From an uncultured Bacteroidales bacterium (GTDB lineage: Bacteria; Bacteroidota; Bacteroidia; Bacteroidales; F082): DNA of 59,127 nt. Within the stretch, counting starts at the first letter, position 1. Each line of letters starts with the position of its first letter. Both the position numbers and the translations under genes were made by a program. This document shows positions 28,804 to 37,749 of this stretch, in pieces. The stretch is taken from contig CAJOEP010000019.1 of NCBI GenBank assembly GCA_905233445.1, forward strand, positions 1 through 59,127. Reading direction: 5' to 3'. The notes beneath the pieces are model-generated. The model worked only from the letters and a program-made list of their open reading frames with translations. It was not told where the DNA came from and did not search any database.

Positions 28804-29229
28804 ATGACAAAAGAAGAATTAAAAAATTACCTCCCTCATCGCGAGCCTATGTTGCTCATTGACGAGATTGACATTGACGACCAGCATGTCGCTCATTCGA
28901 AATATCACGTCAAGGGTGATGAGTTCTTCCTCCAGGGACACTTCCCAGGCAACCCTGTGGTGCCGGGCGTCATCCTCTGCGAGATTATGGCCCAGTCGTG
29001 CGCTCTTCTTATGAAGGACGACCTTCCGGGCAAACTGACATTCTACACAGGCATCAACAACGTGCGCTTCAAGAACCAGGTTCTTCCAGGTGACACTGTG
29101 GAAGTGGACGCTGTCCTGACAGCACACCGCGCCAACATCTATTTTTGCGATGCAAAACTTAGCGTAGCCGGAAAACAGTGCGTCAGCGGAAGCCTGTCGT
29201 TCGCCCTCGTTCCAAGAACAGAAAAATAG
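28804..29229 (+). CDS. fabZ: 3-hydroxyacyl-ACP dehydratase (FabZ-like)
   Basis: 141 aa hot-dog-fold protein. LQGHFPGNPVVPGVILCEIM carries the catalytic His and Glu of FabZ/FabA. It dehydrates 3-hydroxyacyl-ACP to trans-2-enoyl-ACP, the substrate of the reductase step. The enzyme for that last step is not an obvious FabI in this operon; see the etf/acyl-CoA dehydrogenase genes. Confidence 0.9.
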   Translation: MTKEELKNYLPHREPMLLIDEIDIDDQHVAHSKYHVKGDEFFLQGHFPGNPVVPGVILCEIMAQSCALLMKDDLPGKLTFYTGINNVRFKNQVLPGDTVEVDAVLTAHRANIYFCDAKLSVAGKQCVSGSLSFALVPRTEK

Positions 29230-29238
29230 TTTTATATA

Positions 29239-30057
29239 ATGAAGAAAGAATTTCAAATAGTTGTGTTGGCAAAACAGGTGCCTGATACCAAAAACGTTGG
29301 TAAGGACGCCATGAATGCCGATGGCACCATCAACCGCGCGGCTCTTCCTGCCATCTTCAATCCTGATGACATGAAGGCTCTCGAGATGGCTTTGATGTGC
29401 CGTGATATTTTAAAGAAAGAAAACATTGACGTCAAAGTGACCGTCATCACCATGGGACCACCACGCGCTAACGAGATTATCCGCGAGGCTTTGTACCGTG
29501 GCGCCGACAACGGCTTTGTGGTCAGCGACAAACGTTTCGCAGCATCAGACACGCTGGCTACATCATACGCTTTGTCGATGGCTATCAAGAAGTTAGGTCA
29601 TTACGACGTGGTGTTTACAGGCCGCCAGGCTATCGATGGCGACACCGCACAGGTGGGACCACAGACTGCTGAGAAACTGGAAGTTCCACAAATCACTTAC
29701 GCTGACGAGCTTATCGCTGTGACACCTGAGATGATACGTCTCAGAAGAGTGCTTCAGCATGGCATCGAGGTGGTTGAGACAAAACTCCCGGCTCTCGTCA
29801 CTGTTCATGGAAACGCACATGATTGCCGCTCACGCCACGCTCATCTCGTAATCAAGAAGAAAAACACCGAAATCCCAATGTGGACAGCCGATGACATCAA
29901 CCCTGACTTTGACCGTCTGGGCGGAAAAGGCTCTCCAACAAAGGTGAAAAACATCGAGAACGTCGTTCTCACAAAGAAAGAAAGTATAACAGTCAGCAGC
30001 GATGACGAAGGTATCAAAGGATTGATAGAAGACCTCACCGCAGCACATATTTTCTAA
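29239..30057 (+). CDS. etfB: Electron transfer flavoprotein beta subunit
   Basis: 272 aa. VLAKQVPDTKNVGKDAMNAD begins the domain; TMGPPRANEIIREALYRGAD and TGRQAIDGDTAQVGPQTAEK are hallmark segments. The QAIDGDTAQVGP block resembles the EtfB of anaerobes that work with butyryl-CoA dehydrogenase, including bifurcating ones, rather than the mitochondrial form (inference from memory). It is separated from etfA by acpP, which is unusual since etfB and etfA are normally adjacent. Confidence 0.93.
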   Translation: MKKEFQIVVLAKQVPDTKNVGKDAMNADGTINRAALPAIFNPDDMKALEMALMCRDILKKENIDVKVTVITMGPPRANEIIREALYRGADNGFVVSDKRFAASDTLATSYALSMAIKKLGHYDVVFTGRQAIDGDTAQVGPQTAEKLEVPQITYADELIAVTPEMIRLRRVLQHGIEVVETKLPALVTVHGNAHDCRSRHAHLVIKKKNTEIPMWTADDINPDFDRLGGKGSPTKVKNIENVVLTKKESITVSSDDEGIKGLIEDLTAAHIF

Positions 30058-30111
30058 TTTAAAGATTCAAATATTTAAAATTTAATATTAACAAGAATAA
30101 AAATTATAGTT

Positions 30112-30348
30112 ATGGATACAAAAGCAAAAATCACTGAGATTATCGTTAACAAACTGAATTGCGACCCTGCAATGGTTACAGAAGACGCTGGCTTCGTCAC
30201 AACATTAGGAGCTGACTCACTCGACATCGTTGAACTTATCATGGACATCGAGCGCGAGTTCGAAATCACTATCCCGGATAACATGACAGAAAAGATCGTC
30301 ACAGTGGGCGACGCAATCAAAGTTGTTGAAGAAATCAAGGCAAAATAA
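30112..30348 (+). CDS. acpP: Acyl carrier protein
   Basis: 78 aa acidic helical protein with the phosphopantetheine site Ser36 in LGADSLDIVELIMD. It carries the growing acyl chain. It lies between etfB and etfA, overlapping the etfA ATG by one base (TAATG), so ACP and EtfA may be made in linked amounts. That physical coupling suggests the flavoprotein system acts on acyl-ACP. Confidence 0.95.
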   Translation: MDTKAKITEIIVNKLNCDPAMVTEDAGFVTTLGADSLDIVELIMDIEREFEITIPDNMTEKIVTVGDAIKVVEEIKAK

Positions 30349-31343
30349 TGAATAACATTATTGTTTATTGTGAAGTAAAAGACGACGGCAAAATCGCCGA
30401 TGTGAGCTTGGAACTCTGTTCAAAGGCTCGTCATCTGGCCGACCGACTCAACGTCAACGTTGATGCCGCTGTCATCGGCAACAATCTCAAAGGTCTTGAG
30501 AATGAGCTGTTTACACATGGTGTGAACACTGTTTTCTGCCTTGAGGATTCACGTCTGTCTTTCTATCAGACGTTGCCACATTTCAGTGTTATGACGAAGC
30601 TTATCGAACGCGAGAAGCCGTATTCAGTGCTCTTCGGAGCTACTCCTGTCGGTCGCGACCTCGGTCCGAGAGTGGCATCATATCTCCGCTGCGGCCTCAC
30701 AGCAGACTGTACAGCTCTCGACATCGACGAGAACGGCAATCTGATGCAGATTCGTCCGGCTTTCGGCGGTAATATCATCGCAACCATCATATGCCCGGAT
30801 GTGCGTCCGCAGATGGCAACAGTGCGTGAAGGCGTCATGAAACAGGAAGTGTTTGAGAAACAGAAGAATACAGCTGTTGTGAAACTCAACGCATCAGAAT
30901 TCCTGAATGAAGCTGATTTCGTGGTGAAAATCATCGAGCGTAAGCTTGAGGAGAAGAAAATCGACATCAAAGGCGCTCCAATCATCGTTTCGGGTGGTTA
31001 CGGCATGGGTTCGAAGGAGAACTTCAAGCTGTTGCACGAACTCGCTGCTCTTCTCGGTGGTGAAGTAGGTGCTACACGTGCCGCTGTCGACGCAGGTTTC
31101 GCAGAGCCGGAACGTCAGGTGGGTCAGACAGGTGTGACAGTGCGTCCGAAGGTGTACATCGCATGCGGTATCTCAGGCGCAGTCCAGCACCGCTCAGGTA
31201 TGGAACAGTCAGCGTTGATTATCTCTATCAACACCGACCCGCACGCACCAATCAACTCTATCGCAGACTACGTCATCACTGGTGATGCCGCAGATGTTGT
31301 GTCGAAGATGATAAAATATTGTAAATCAAATAGTAAGAAATAA
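30348..31343 (+). CDS. etfA: Electron transfer flavoprotein alpha subunit
   Basis: 331 aa. The C-terminal FAD domain contains VSGGYGMGSKENFKLLHELA, AGFAEPERQVGQTGVTVRPK, YIACGISGAVQHRSGME and the end DPHAPINSIADYVITGDAAD, all diagnostic. It pairs with EtfB to move electrons to or from an acyl-CoA dehydrogenase. It overlaps acpP at its start and the dehydrogenase at its end by one base each. Confidence 0.95.
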   Translation: MNNIIVYCEVKDDGKIADVSLELCSKARHLADRLNVNVDAAVIGNNLKGLENELFTHGVNTVFCLEDSRLSFYQTLPHFSVMTKLIEREKPYSVLFGATPVGRDLGPRVASYLRCGLTADCTALDIDENGNLMQIRPAFGGNIIATIICPDVRPQMATVREGVMKQEVFEKQKNTAVVKLNASEFLNEADFVVKIIERKLEEKKIDIKGAPIIVSGGYGMGSKENFKLLHELAALLGGEVGATRAAVDAGFAEPERQVGQTGVTVRPKVYIACGISGAVQHRSGMEQSALIISINTDPHAPINSIADYVITGDAADVVSKMIKYCKSNSKK

Positions 31344-32923
31344 TGAACTTTTATCAAGATAATAAAAGCCTCGCTTTCTATCTGAACCATCCTAAGATGG
31401 CTGAGATCGTCCGCATGAAGGAAAACGACTTCGTGGACGCTGAGAACGACGAGCTGGCACCGAAGAACGTGGAAGACGCTATCGACAACTACGATAAGGT
31501 TTTGGATATCGTCGGTGAGCTTTGCGGTGACGTTCTCGACCCGAATGCTGAGGCAGTTGATATTGAAGGTCCGAAAATCGTTGACAACGCTATCGTTTAC
31601 GCGAAGGGTACACAGCAGAACCACGAGGCTATGCGCGACGCTGGTCTTTACGGAATGGCATTGCCACGCAAATATAACGGACTTAACTTCTCATACGTGC
31701 CTTACGTGATGGCAGCAGAGATGGTTTCTCGCGCTGACGCTGGTTTCGCCAACATCTGGGGCTTGCAGGACTGCGCTGAGACAATCCTTAAATTCGCTGA
31801 TGACGCTATCAAAGACGAGTATTTGCCACGTATCTACAAAGGCGACACATGCTCGATGGACCTCACCGAGCCTGATGCTGGTTCGGATTTGCAGTCAGTG
31901 CAGCTGAAGGCTACTTTCGATGAGAAGGCTAACTGCTGGAGACTCAACGGTGTGAAGCGTTTCATCACCAACGGTGACGCTGACATCAAGTTAGTGCTTG
32001 CACGTTCAGAAGAAGGCAGCACCGATGGCCGTGGTCTTTCACTTTTCGTTTATGACAGAAAAGAAAAAGCTGTGACAGTCAGAAGAATCGAGAATAAGAT
32101 GGGTATCCACGGCTCACCTACAGCAGAGTTGGTGTTCAACAACGCTCCTGCTAAACTCGTTGGCGACCGTAAGATGGGTCTTATAAAATACGTCATGTCG
32201 TTGATGAACGGTGCACGTTTAGGTGTTGGCGCTCAGTCAGTTGGACTCGCTGAGGCAGCAGTCCGTGACGCTGAGGAATACGCCGACCAGCGTGAGCAGT
32301 TTGGCAAGAAAATCAAGGAGTTTGTCGCTGTTCAGGACATTCTTGATTTGATGCGTGCCAAGACCGACGCAGCCCGCTCATTGCTTTATGAGACAGCACG
32401 TTACGTTGAGACAAACAAGAAGACAGCCGACATGTTGACTCCAGTGTTGAAGATGTTCGCCAGCGAGTGGGCTAACCAGATAGCTTACGACGACATCCAG
32501 ATTCACGGTGGCTCAGGCTTTATGAAGGAATACAAATGCGAGCGTCTCTATCGTGACGCACGTATTTTGACCATCTACGAAGGCACTTCACAGCTTCAGG
32601 TCGTGGCAGCAGCACGTTTCTTAGGAAATGGCGCATATCTCAAGTATATCGCTGACCTCGATAATTTCGAATATTCTGAGGAATTACTGCCATTACGCGA
32701 CAAGCTTCGTGCCATGACAGAAAAATATAAAGAAATTTTTGACCTTTCGGGCAATAAAGAGACCCACCACAGACGTTTAGTAGAAGCGGTTGGTTTCATC
32801 ATCATGGGTTACCTGATGCTTCAGGATACCACACGCTGCGCTGATTTCAGAAAATCATGCGAAAACATCATCAAATTAGGTCAAGGAGAAATCGCAAAAA
32901 CTTACGAATATGTTAAAGAATAG
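31343..32923 (+). CDS. Acyl-CoA dehydrogenase-family flavoprotein in a fab operon
   Basis: 526 aa, longer than the common 380, with a C-terminal extension as in the larger Bacteroidota members. FAD and substrate segments include DLTEPDAGSDLQSVQLKA, RFITNGDADIKLVL, ADQREQFGKKIKEFVAVQDI-type and IQIHGGSGFMKEY. The catalytic base is retained as Glu413 in TIYEGTSQLQ. Surrounded by fabH, fabF, fabZ, acpP and fabG, and next to both ETF subunits. Standard role is acyl-CoA oxidation; here it may instead reduce enoyl-ACP with electrons from ETF, or introduce a double bond into acyl-ACP. Its 3' end overlaps fabG by 14 nt. Confidence 0.9.
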   Translation: MNFYQDNKSLAFYLNHPKMAEIVRMKENDFVDAENDELAPKNVEDAIDNYDKVLDIVGELCGDVLDPNAEAVDIEGPKIVDNAIVYAKGTQQNHEAMRDAGLYGMALPRKYNGLNFSYVPYVMAAEMVSRADAGFANIWGLQDCAETILKFADDAIKDEYLPRIYKGDTCSMDLTEPDAGSDLQSVQLKATFDEKANCWRLNGVKRFITNGDADIKLVLARSEEGSTDGRGLSLFVYDRKEKAVTVRRIENKMGIHGSPTAELVFNNAPAKLVGDRKMGLIKYVMSLMNGARLGVGAQSVGLAEAAVRDAEEYADQREQFGKKIKEFVAVQDILDLMRAKTDAARSLLYETARYVETNKKTADMLTPVLKMFASEWANQIAYDDIQIHGGSGFMKEYKCERLYRDARILTIYEGTSQLQVVAAARFLGNGAYLKYIADLDNFEYSEELLPLRDKLRAMTEKYKEIFDLSGNKETHHRRLVEAVGFIIMGYLMLQDTTRCADFRKSCENIIKLGQGEIAKTYEYVKE

Positions 32924-33647
32924 AGTAGCAATCGTTACCGGTGCCGCAAGAGGTATCGGCAAGGCAATCGCAAAACGTTACGCCATGGAAGGCTGCAACA
33001 TCGCGATTACTGATATCAATGAAGATAATATTAAGGCAACAGTCGCTGAACTCAGCGAGCTTGGCACAACAGTGAAGGGTTACGTCTCAAACGCCGCTGA
33101 TTTCGCTGATGTTGAGAAAACAGTCAATCAGATCTTTACAGACTTCGGACGTATTGACATCCTCGTCAACAACGCCGGTATCACCAAGGACGGCTTGATG
33201 CTCCGCATGACAGAGGCTCAGTGGGATGCAGTTCTCACAGTGAATCTGAAGTCGGCTTTCAACTACATCCATGCTGTGTTGCCGATCATGGCACGTCAGA
33301 AGGGTGGAAGCATCATCAACATGGCTAGCGTCGTTGGTGTTTCAGGTAACGCAGGTCAGGCTAACTACTCGGCTTCGAAGGCTGGTTTGATTGGTCTCGC
33401 CAAGTCAATCGCCAAGGAGATGGGTAGCCGTGGCATCCGTGCCAACTGCATCGCTCCGGGTTACATTGAGAGTGACATGACAAGAGCTTTGCCGGAAGAA
33501 GTTAGAAAAGACTGGGCAACCAAGATTCCGTTAAGAAGAGGAGGTACTCCGGAAGACGTCGCCAACGTGGCGTTGTTCCTCGCATCAGACCTCTCCAGCT
33601 ATGTCACCGGTCAGGTGATCAATTGCTGCGGCGGTATGCAGTGTTAA
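32910..33647 (+). CDS. fabG: 3-oxoacyl-ACP reductase
   Basis: 245 aa short-chain dehydrogenase. NADP-binding GAARGIGKAIAKRY and the active-site residues Ser and Tyr/Lys in MASVVGVSGNAGQANYSASK are intact, with the end VTGQVINCCGGMQC typical for FabG. It reduces 3-oxoacyl-ACP. Last gene of the fab/etf operon; the start lies inside the dehydrogenase gene. Confidence 0.94.
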   Translation: MLKNRVAIVTGAARGIGKAIAKRYAMEGCNIAITDINEDNIKATVAELSELGTTVKGYVSNAADFADVEKTVNQIFTDFGRIDILVNNAGITKDGLMLRMTEAQWDAVLTVNLKSAFNYIHAVLPIMARQKGGSIINMASVVGVSGNAGQANYSASKAGLIGLAKSIAKEMGSRGIRANCIAPGYIESDMTRALPEEVRKDWATKIPLRRGGTPEDVANVALFLASDLSSYVTGQVINCCGGMQC

Positions 33648-33682
33648 GAATTATTAATAATTGAATGTTAATTTGTTTTTTT

Positions 33683-33720
33683 GTAGAGACGTCATAATAT
33701 GGCGTCTCTGCATTTTTATT
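33683..33720. terminator. Bidirectional terminator between fabG and anmK
   Basis: Stem AGAGACG (33685-33691) with CGTCTCT (33703-33709), extended by a few weaker pairs, followed by a short T-rich tract in the fabG direction; an A/T-rich run lies on the other side. The anmK stop lies inside the T-rich edge. The arms belong to the same AGAGACG palindrome family as the rplQ terminator. Confidence 0.8.
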
Positions 33721-34810
33721 TGATAGGGTAATATATTTTTCCTGACGAAGAATCGGATTTCGCGCCTGTCACTGATTTCAACACGTTGATTTCGTTACGG
33801 TTACGTAACAATCCTAAGAATGCGAATACGATGGCCTCCTTGTAGTCGATGATTTCGTCAGATGGCACGACGACATGATGTTTTGTATGTGCCTGAATTC
33901 GTTCCACGAGGAATTTGTTTTTAGCGCCGCCACCAGTGATTAACAATGGTAGAGACGATGTGCACATCGTCTTTACATCGTCAATTGATTTAGAAATCTG
34001 TATCGCAATGTGTTCCACAAAGGTCGCCATCATGTCGGCGATATCATTACGTTTTTCCAATAACGGTTTGACATTTTCCTCAAAAAATTCACGTCCTAAC
34101 GATTTTGGATAATTCTGTGAATAAAAAGGGTGTGAATTCAATGTGTTTAATAATTGATTATCAACGGTTCCGGAACGTGCAATCAGGCCGTCACGATCGT
34201 ATTGTAGAGACGATGTGCACATCGTCTTTACACGTGTCGCCAAATAATTCAATGCCTGATTCGCGATGCAGATATCATACGCAATACGTTGACCGTCAAC
34301 ATCGTATGAAACGTTTGCGATTCCGCCTATGTTGAGGCAGATTGGGTAGTCGGAGAATAACAATTTGTCTCCTATTGGCACCAATGGTGCTCCTTGCCCG
34401 CCTTTCAGTACGTCTTCGGTGCGGAAATCGTTGATGACCATTACGCCGCATTCGTTGGCAAGTGCCTGACCATCACCGATTTGCAATGTGTAATGATCCT
34501 GTGGACGATGAAAGATTGTGTGGCCGTGAGAGGCTACGACAGACGGATTTATATGATATTTGTCAATAAAACGTTTTGTTACCTGACCTAACAATATACC
34601 ATATTGATAATCAATATCTTTCAGTTGGTTTTCATCATAATAAAATGCATCGGACAAATTACGTTTCCATTCATCATCGTAATAATAATTGTCTTTTGCG
34701 ACGATTTCGAAATGCCATTTGCCATCATTCCAGAAATCAACGTCAACGAGGTCAATACCATCGAGCGAACTGCCCGACATTAGGCCGATAATATTCTGTT
34801 TTTCAATCAT
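33716..34810 (-). CDS. anmK: Anhydro-N-acetylmuramic acid kinase with two palindrome insertions
   Basis: 364 aa sugar kinase that phosphorylates 1,6-anhydroMurNAc during cell-wall recycling. GLMSGSSLDGIDLVDVD, VASHGHTIFHRP, ICLNIGGIANVSY and LLITGGGAKNKFLVERI identify it. Two 28-bp identical palindromes lie in the gene (34204-34231 and 33949-33976), each translated in frame as VKTMCTSSL. They sit in loop-like positions: between LATR and QYDRDG, and between SIDD and PLLITGGGAKN. Both appear to be inserted peptides. The gene is 3'-adjacent to murF on the same strand. Confidence 0.93.
   Translation of the reverse strand: MIEKQNIIGLMSGSSLDGIDLVDVDFWNDGKWHFEIVAKDNYYYDDEWKRNLSDAFYYDENQLKDIDYQYGILLGQVTKRFIDKYHINPSVVASHGHTIFHRPQDHYTLQIGDGQALANECGVMVINDFRTEDVLKGGQGAPLVPIGDKLLFSDYPICLNIGGIANVSYDVDGQRIAYDICIANQALNYLATRVKTMCTSSLQYDRDGLIARSGTVDNQLLNTLNSHPFYSQNYPKSLGREFFEENVKPLLEKRNDIADMMATFVEHIAIQISKSIDDVKTMCTSSLPLLITGGGAKNKFLVERIQAHTKHHVVVPSDEIIDYKEAIVFAFLGLLRNRNEINVLKSVTGAKSDSSSGKIYYPIK
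33949..33976. repeat. Palindromic coding repeat in anmK, copy 2
   Basis: 28-bp near-palindrome with arms GTAGAGACGATGTG and CACATCGTCTTTAC (one wobble). Identical to 34204-34231 and translated in the same frame as VKTMCTSSL. Confidence 0.9.
34204..34231. repeat. Palindromic coding repeat in anmK, copy 1
   Basis: Identical 28-bp near-palindrome to 33949-33976. In the AnmK sequence it encodes VKTMCTSSL before QYDRDGLIARSG. Confidence 0.9.
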
Positions 34811-36094
34811 TTACAAAGAATCAATGATTTTGTTAAGATGAACGCTGTTCGAACCTTTGACGAGGATGTCGTAGCCTGAAACAGGGTGCTTTTGCAGATA
34901 CTGCGCGAGCTCTTCGACGTTGTTAAAAGAAGAGAACTCGGAGTTCTCGGAACTCTTGGAAAACTCGTTACCAACTAAATAAACGTTCTTAAACTTAAGT
35001 TCTTTCAGAAGTTCAATAATCATCTTATGTTCCCGTTCAGACTCTTCGCCGAGCTCGCGCATGTCTCCTAAAATCAATAGGTTATCGCTCTTGCAGATGT
35101 TTCTGAAGTTCTTGATTGCGAGACTCATGCTGGTCGGATTGGCGTTGTAGGCATCCATAACCACTCTGTTTTTGCCGGTTTCAATGACCTGTGAGCGGTT
35201 GTTGGTGGGGCAGTAGTTAGACAAGGCATCAACGATATCGTTTTCGGCAACTTTGAAATATGTTCCGATGCATATCGCAGCCATTACATTTTCAAAATTG
35301 TAGTCTCCAACTAATTGAGTATCAATTTTATATCCCTTCCATTCAACAGAAAGATATGGGTTTGCTGAAAGCATCTTGCCTTGAATGTCGGCGTTTTGAT
35401 TGGTTCCGTAAGTCACCTTATTAATATTATTGGCTAGGTTCATCAGAAGTGCGTTGTCATTGTTTACGAAAAGCAATCCGTTGTGTTTGGCGATATACTG
35501 GTACATTTCGTTTTTTGTCTTGGCAACGCCTTCGTATCCCCCGAAGTCTCTGAGGTGTGCGCGTCCGATGTTGGTTATCATGCCGAAGTTAGGCTCTCCG
35601 ATATTTGTCAGTTCATCTATATCGCCGGGGTGACTGGCACCCATTTCGACCACTGCCATCTCGGTACCGGGTTTTATTCGCAGCACTGTGAGCGGGACGC
35701 CAAGCTGGTTGTTGAAGTTGCCTTGGGTGAAAACAATGTTGAATTTTTTTGAAAGGACTGCGGAAACAAGTTCTTTTGTCGTTGTTTTTCCGTTTGTGCC
35801 GGTGATACCCAATATTGGAAGTCCGATTCGCTCTCTGTGAAGTTTTGCTAGGCTTTGCAGGCATTTTAAGCTATCTTCGACAACGAACAATCGCTCATGT
35901 TTAGGGAGGTCTTTCCTGTCGGCTATCACGCAGGCTGCCACACCTTCTTCAGCGACTTTCATTGCGAAGTCGTTACCGTCGAAGTGTTCGCCTTTCAAAG
36001 CCACGAAAACGCAGTCTTTGTTGATGGTGCGGCTGTCGGTTGTGACGGTATATGCTTTTTTGTAAAGCTCGTAAATATTCACAATTGTATTCAT
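34811..36094 (-). CDS. murF: UDP-MurNAc-tripeptide D-alanyl-D-alanine ligase
   Basis: 427 aa. Adds D-Ala-D-Ala to the peptidoglycan precursor in the cytoplasm. P-loop GITGTNGKTTTKELVSAVLS, EMGASHPGDIDELTNIGEPN, and DAYNANPTSMSLAIKNF are typical MurF. The order gldJ-like/murF is the arrangement seen in gliding Bacteroidota such as Flavobacterium johnsoniae (recalled). The gene lies downstream of a terminator, so it may have its own start. Confidence 0.95.
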   Translation of the reverse strand: MNTIVNIYELYKKAYTVTTDSRTINKDCVFVALKGEHFDGNDFAMKVAEEGVAACVIADRKDLPKHERLFVVEDSLKCLQSLAKLHRERIGLPILGITGTNGKTTTKELVSAVLSKKFNIVFTQGNFNNQLGVPLTVLRIKPGTEMAVVEMGASHPGDIDELTNIGEPNFGMITNIGRAHLRDFGGYEGVAKTKNEMYQYIAKHNGLLFVNNDNALLMNLANNINKVTYGTNQNADIQGKMLSANPYLSVEWKGYKIDTQLVGDYNFENVMAAICIGTYFKVAENDIVDALSNYCPTNNRSQVIETGKNRVVMDAYNANPTSMSLAIKNFRNICKSDNLLILGDMRELGEESEREHKMIIELLKELKFKNVYLVGNEFSKSSENSEFSSFNNVEELAQYLQKHPVSGYDILVKGSNSVHLNKIIDSL

Positions 36095-36107
36095 GTCAGA
36101 GATTTTA

Positions 36108-36135
36108 TAAAAAAAGCCGTCAATTACGACGGCTT
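36108..36135 (-). terminator. Terminator after the GldJ-like gene
   Basis: An 8-bp stem AAGCCGTC/GACGGCTT with a 6-nt loop, followed on the minus strand by a T run. It separates the GldJ-like gene from murF. Confidence 0.85.
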
Positions 36136-36156
36136 ATAGTGTTGATTCACAATGTT

Positions 36157-37506
36157 TTATTTTTTCACTGCTGCTCCAATCATGTTCATGGCGCATCTGA
36201 ATCCTATTGTAGAAGATGACTGATTTTCTTCGAGGAAGCGACGCACTGAAGGGCTGAGGTAGTAAGGTCCGTCGGCCCATGAACCGCCTTTATACACGCG
36301 TGAATGGTCAGAGATGAGTGTCGTGTTACCGTATTCATACATCTGATTGGTGTATTCGCCGCTGTTTTTCTCCGGATTGCTCCAATCGTTTTGGATAGTT
36401 GACATGAAGTCGCCGTCTCTGTGGTTGAGGTTTTCAGAATTGCCGCGGAACGGGTTCTGGTCGTCGAAGTCTTCAAACGAGAGAGGACGGTAGATGTCGA
36501 GTACCCATTCAGATACGTTGCCGGCCATGTTGTAGAGACCGAAGTCGTTCGGCCAGTATGACATTACAGGTGCTGGGAATGATGCGCCGTCGTTGAGGCT
36601 GCCGGCGATGCCCATATAGTCCCCTTTACCTCTCTTGAAGTTGGCCATGAACTTGCCTGTGTAGTTCTTGTCTTGTGAGCGCAAACCGTCTGAATTCCAA
36701 GGATACACTCTGCGTTCTTTGATGCTTTCGGCACTTGAGTTGCCGATAAGACCTAAAGCTGCATATTCCCACTCGGCTTCCGTGGGGAGTCGATATTTTG
36801 GAAGGAGTATGCCGTCTTCCATTTTCGAGCCGTATTCTTTCTCGCCTCTGACACCGATGTATTCGCCTGCGAGGAATCCGTCGGTGGAGAAGTGGTTGTC
36901 GGCGTTTTGGTCAGGGTCGAACTGGAGGACGCCAGCTTCGATGAGAAGCATCTCGTTGACGCGGTCTGAACGCCATAAAGCGTAGTCGTTGGCCTGAAGC
37001 CATGACACACCGACGACAGGATAGTCGCGATATGCCGCGTGACGGAAGTAAATCTCCACCATAGGCTCGTTGTACGACATCGAGTTGCGCCAAACGAGAG
37101 TGTCGGGGAGAGCTTTAGCTACCATCTCCGGATAGTCTGCGCCGTAAATGCGGCCCAACCAGAAAATATACTCCAGATAATCGAGGTTGCTCACCTCTGT
37201 CTGATCCATGTAGAACGATGATACGGTAACCTGACGCGGAGTGTTGTCCCACTCATAAAATACGTTTTCCTGTGTGGCACCCATAGTGAAAGTGCCGCCT
37301 TCGATAGCCACAAGACCCGGTCCAGCCTTCTGCTCCTTGATGTTCGCGACATGAAAACCTCCGTAATTAGGGTCGTCGTAATTCCAACCGGTGGTGTTCG
37401 ATTTGCCGCCTTTGTTCTTGTTCTTTCCAAAACTTCCGCAGGAAACTAAAAGGATACCGCAACAAAAAATTGCCAAAACAGCAAAAAATCTTAACTTTCT
37501 ATGCAT
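36157..37506 (-). CDS. GldJ/GldK-type FGE-sulfatase-fold lipoprotein of the T9SS/gliding machinery
   Basis: 449 aa with a lipobox LLVSC23. A formylglycine-generating-enzyme-like (sulfatase modifying factor) domain fills most of it: LVAIEGGTFTMGATQ, TEVSNLDYLEYIFWLGRIYG, YRLPTEAEWEYAALG, NMAGNVSEWVLDIYRP and SRVYKGGSWADGPYYLSP. GldK (PorK) and GldJ are both of this type. gldK normally heads gldKLMN, which is absent here; this gene is beside murF and divergent from porU-porV, the position of gldJ in Flavobacterium (recalled). GldJ is therefore preferred. Periplasmic face of the outer membrane. Confidence 0.82.
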   Translation of the reverse strand: MHRKLRFFAVLAIFCCGILLVSCGSFGKNKNKGGKSNTTGWNYDDPNYGGFHVANIKEQKAGPGLVAIEGGTFTMGATQENVFYEWDNTPRQVTVSSFYMDQTEVSNLDYLEYIFWLGRIYGADYPEMVAKALPDTLVWRNSMSYNEPMVEIYFRHAAYRDYPVVGVSWLQANDYALWRSDRVNEMLLIEAGVLQFDPDQNADNHFSTDGFLAGEYIGVRGEKEYGSKMEDGILLPKYRLPTEAEWEYAALGLIGNSSAESIKERRVYPWNSDGLRSQDKNYTGKFMANFKRGKGDYMGIAGSLNDGASFPAPVMSYWPNDFGLYNMAGNVSEWVLDIYRPLSFEDFDDQNPFRGNSENLNHRDGDFMSTIQNDWSNPEKNSGEYTNQMYEYGNTTLISDHSRVYKGGSWADGPYYLSPSVRRFLEENQSSSTIGFRCAMNMIGAAVKK

Positions 37507-37716
37507 TTTCGTTAGTGTTTATTTTACTACTCAATAACTGAAAATCATTGTTTTTATTGCATCGACATGTAAAAAAACAATTTTTTTCACCTTAAAAATT
37601 TCAACCTGCAATAATACAAATTTTTTCGGTTTGAAAATAGCTTTATGAAAAATTTTTTAAAAATGTTTTTAATAATAAAAATTGATTTCATGCGTTATCC
37701 TTTTAAAAATAATACG

Positions 37717-37724
37717 TATCTTTG
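37717..37724 (+). promoter_or_regulatory. -7 element of porU
   Basis: TATCTTTG lies inside the longest open frame, so the ATG codons at 37645 and 37690 are upstream of the probable transcription start. The next usable start is the TTG at 37750. Confidence 0.65.
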
Positions 37725-37749
37725 CAGATTATATAAAAATGAATTTGTT

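Noticed and set aside
36157..37506. Calling the lipoprotein PorK/GldK itself
   Set aside because: gldL, gldM and gldN are not adjacent and the murF neighbour favours GldJ; the name is left open between the two.
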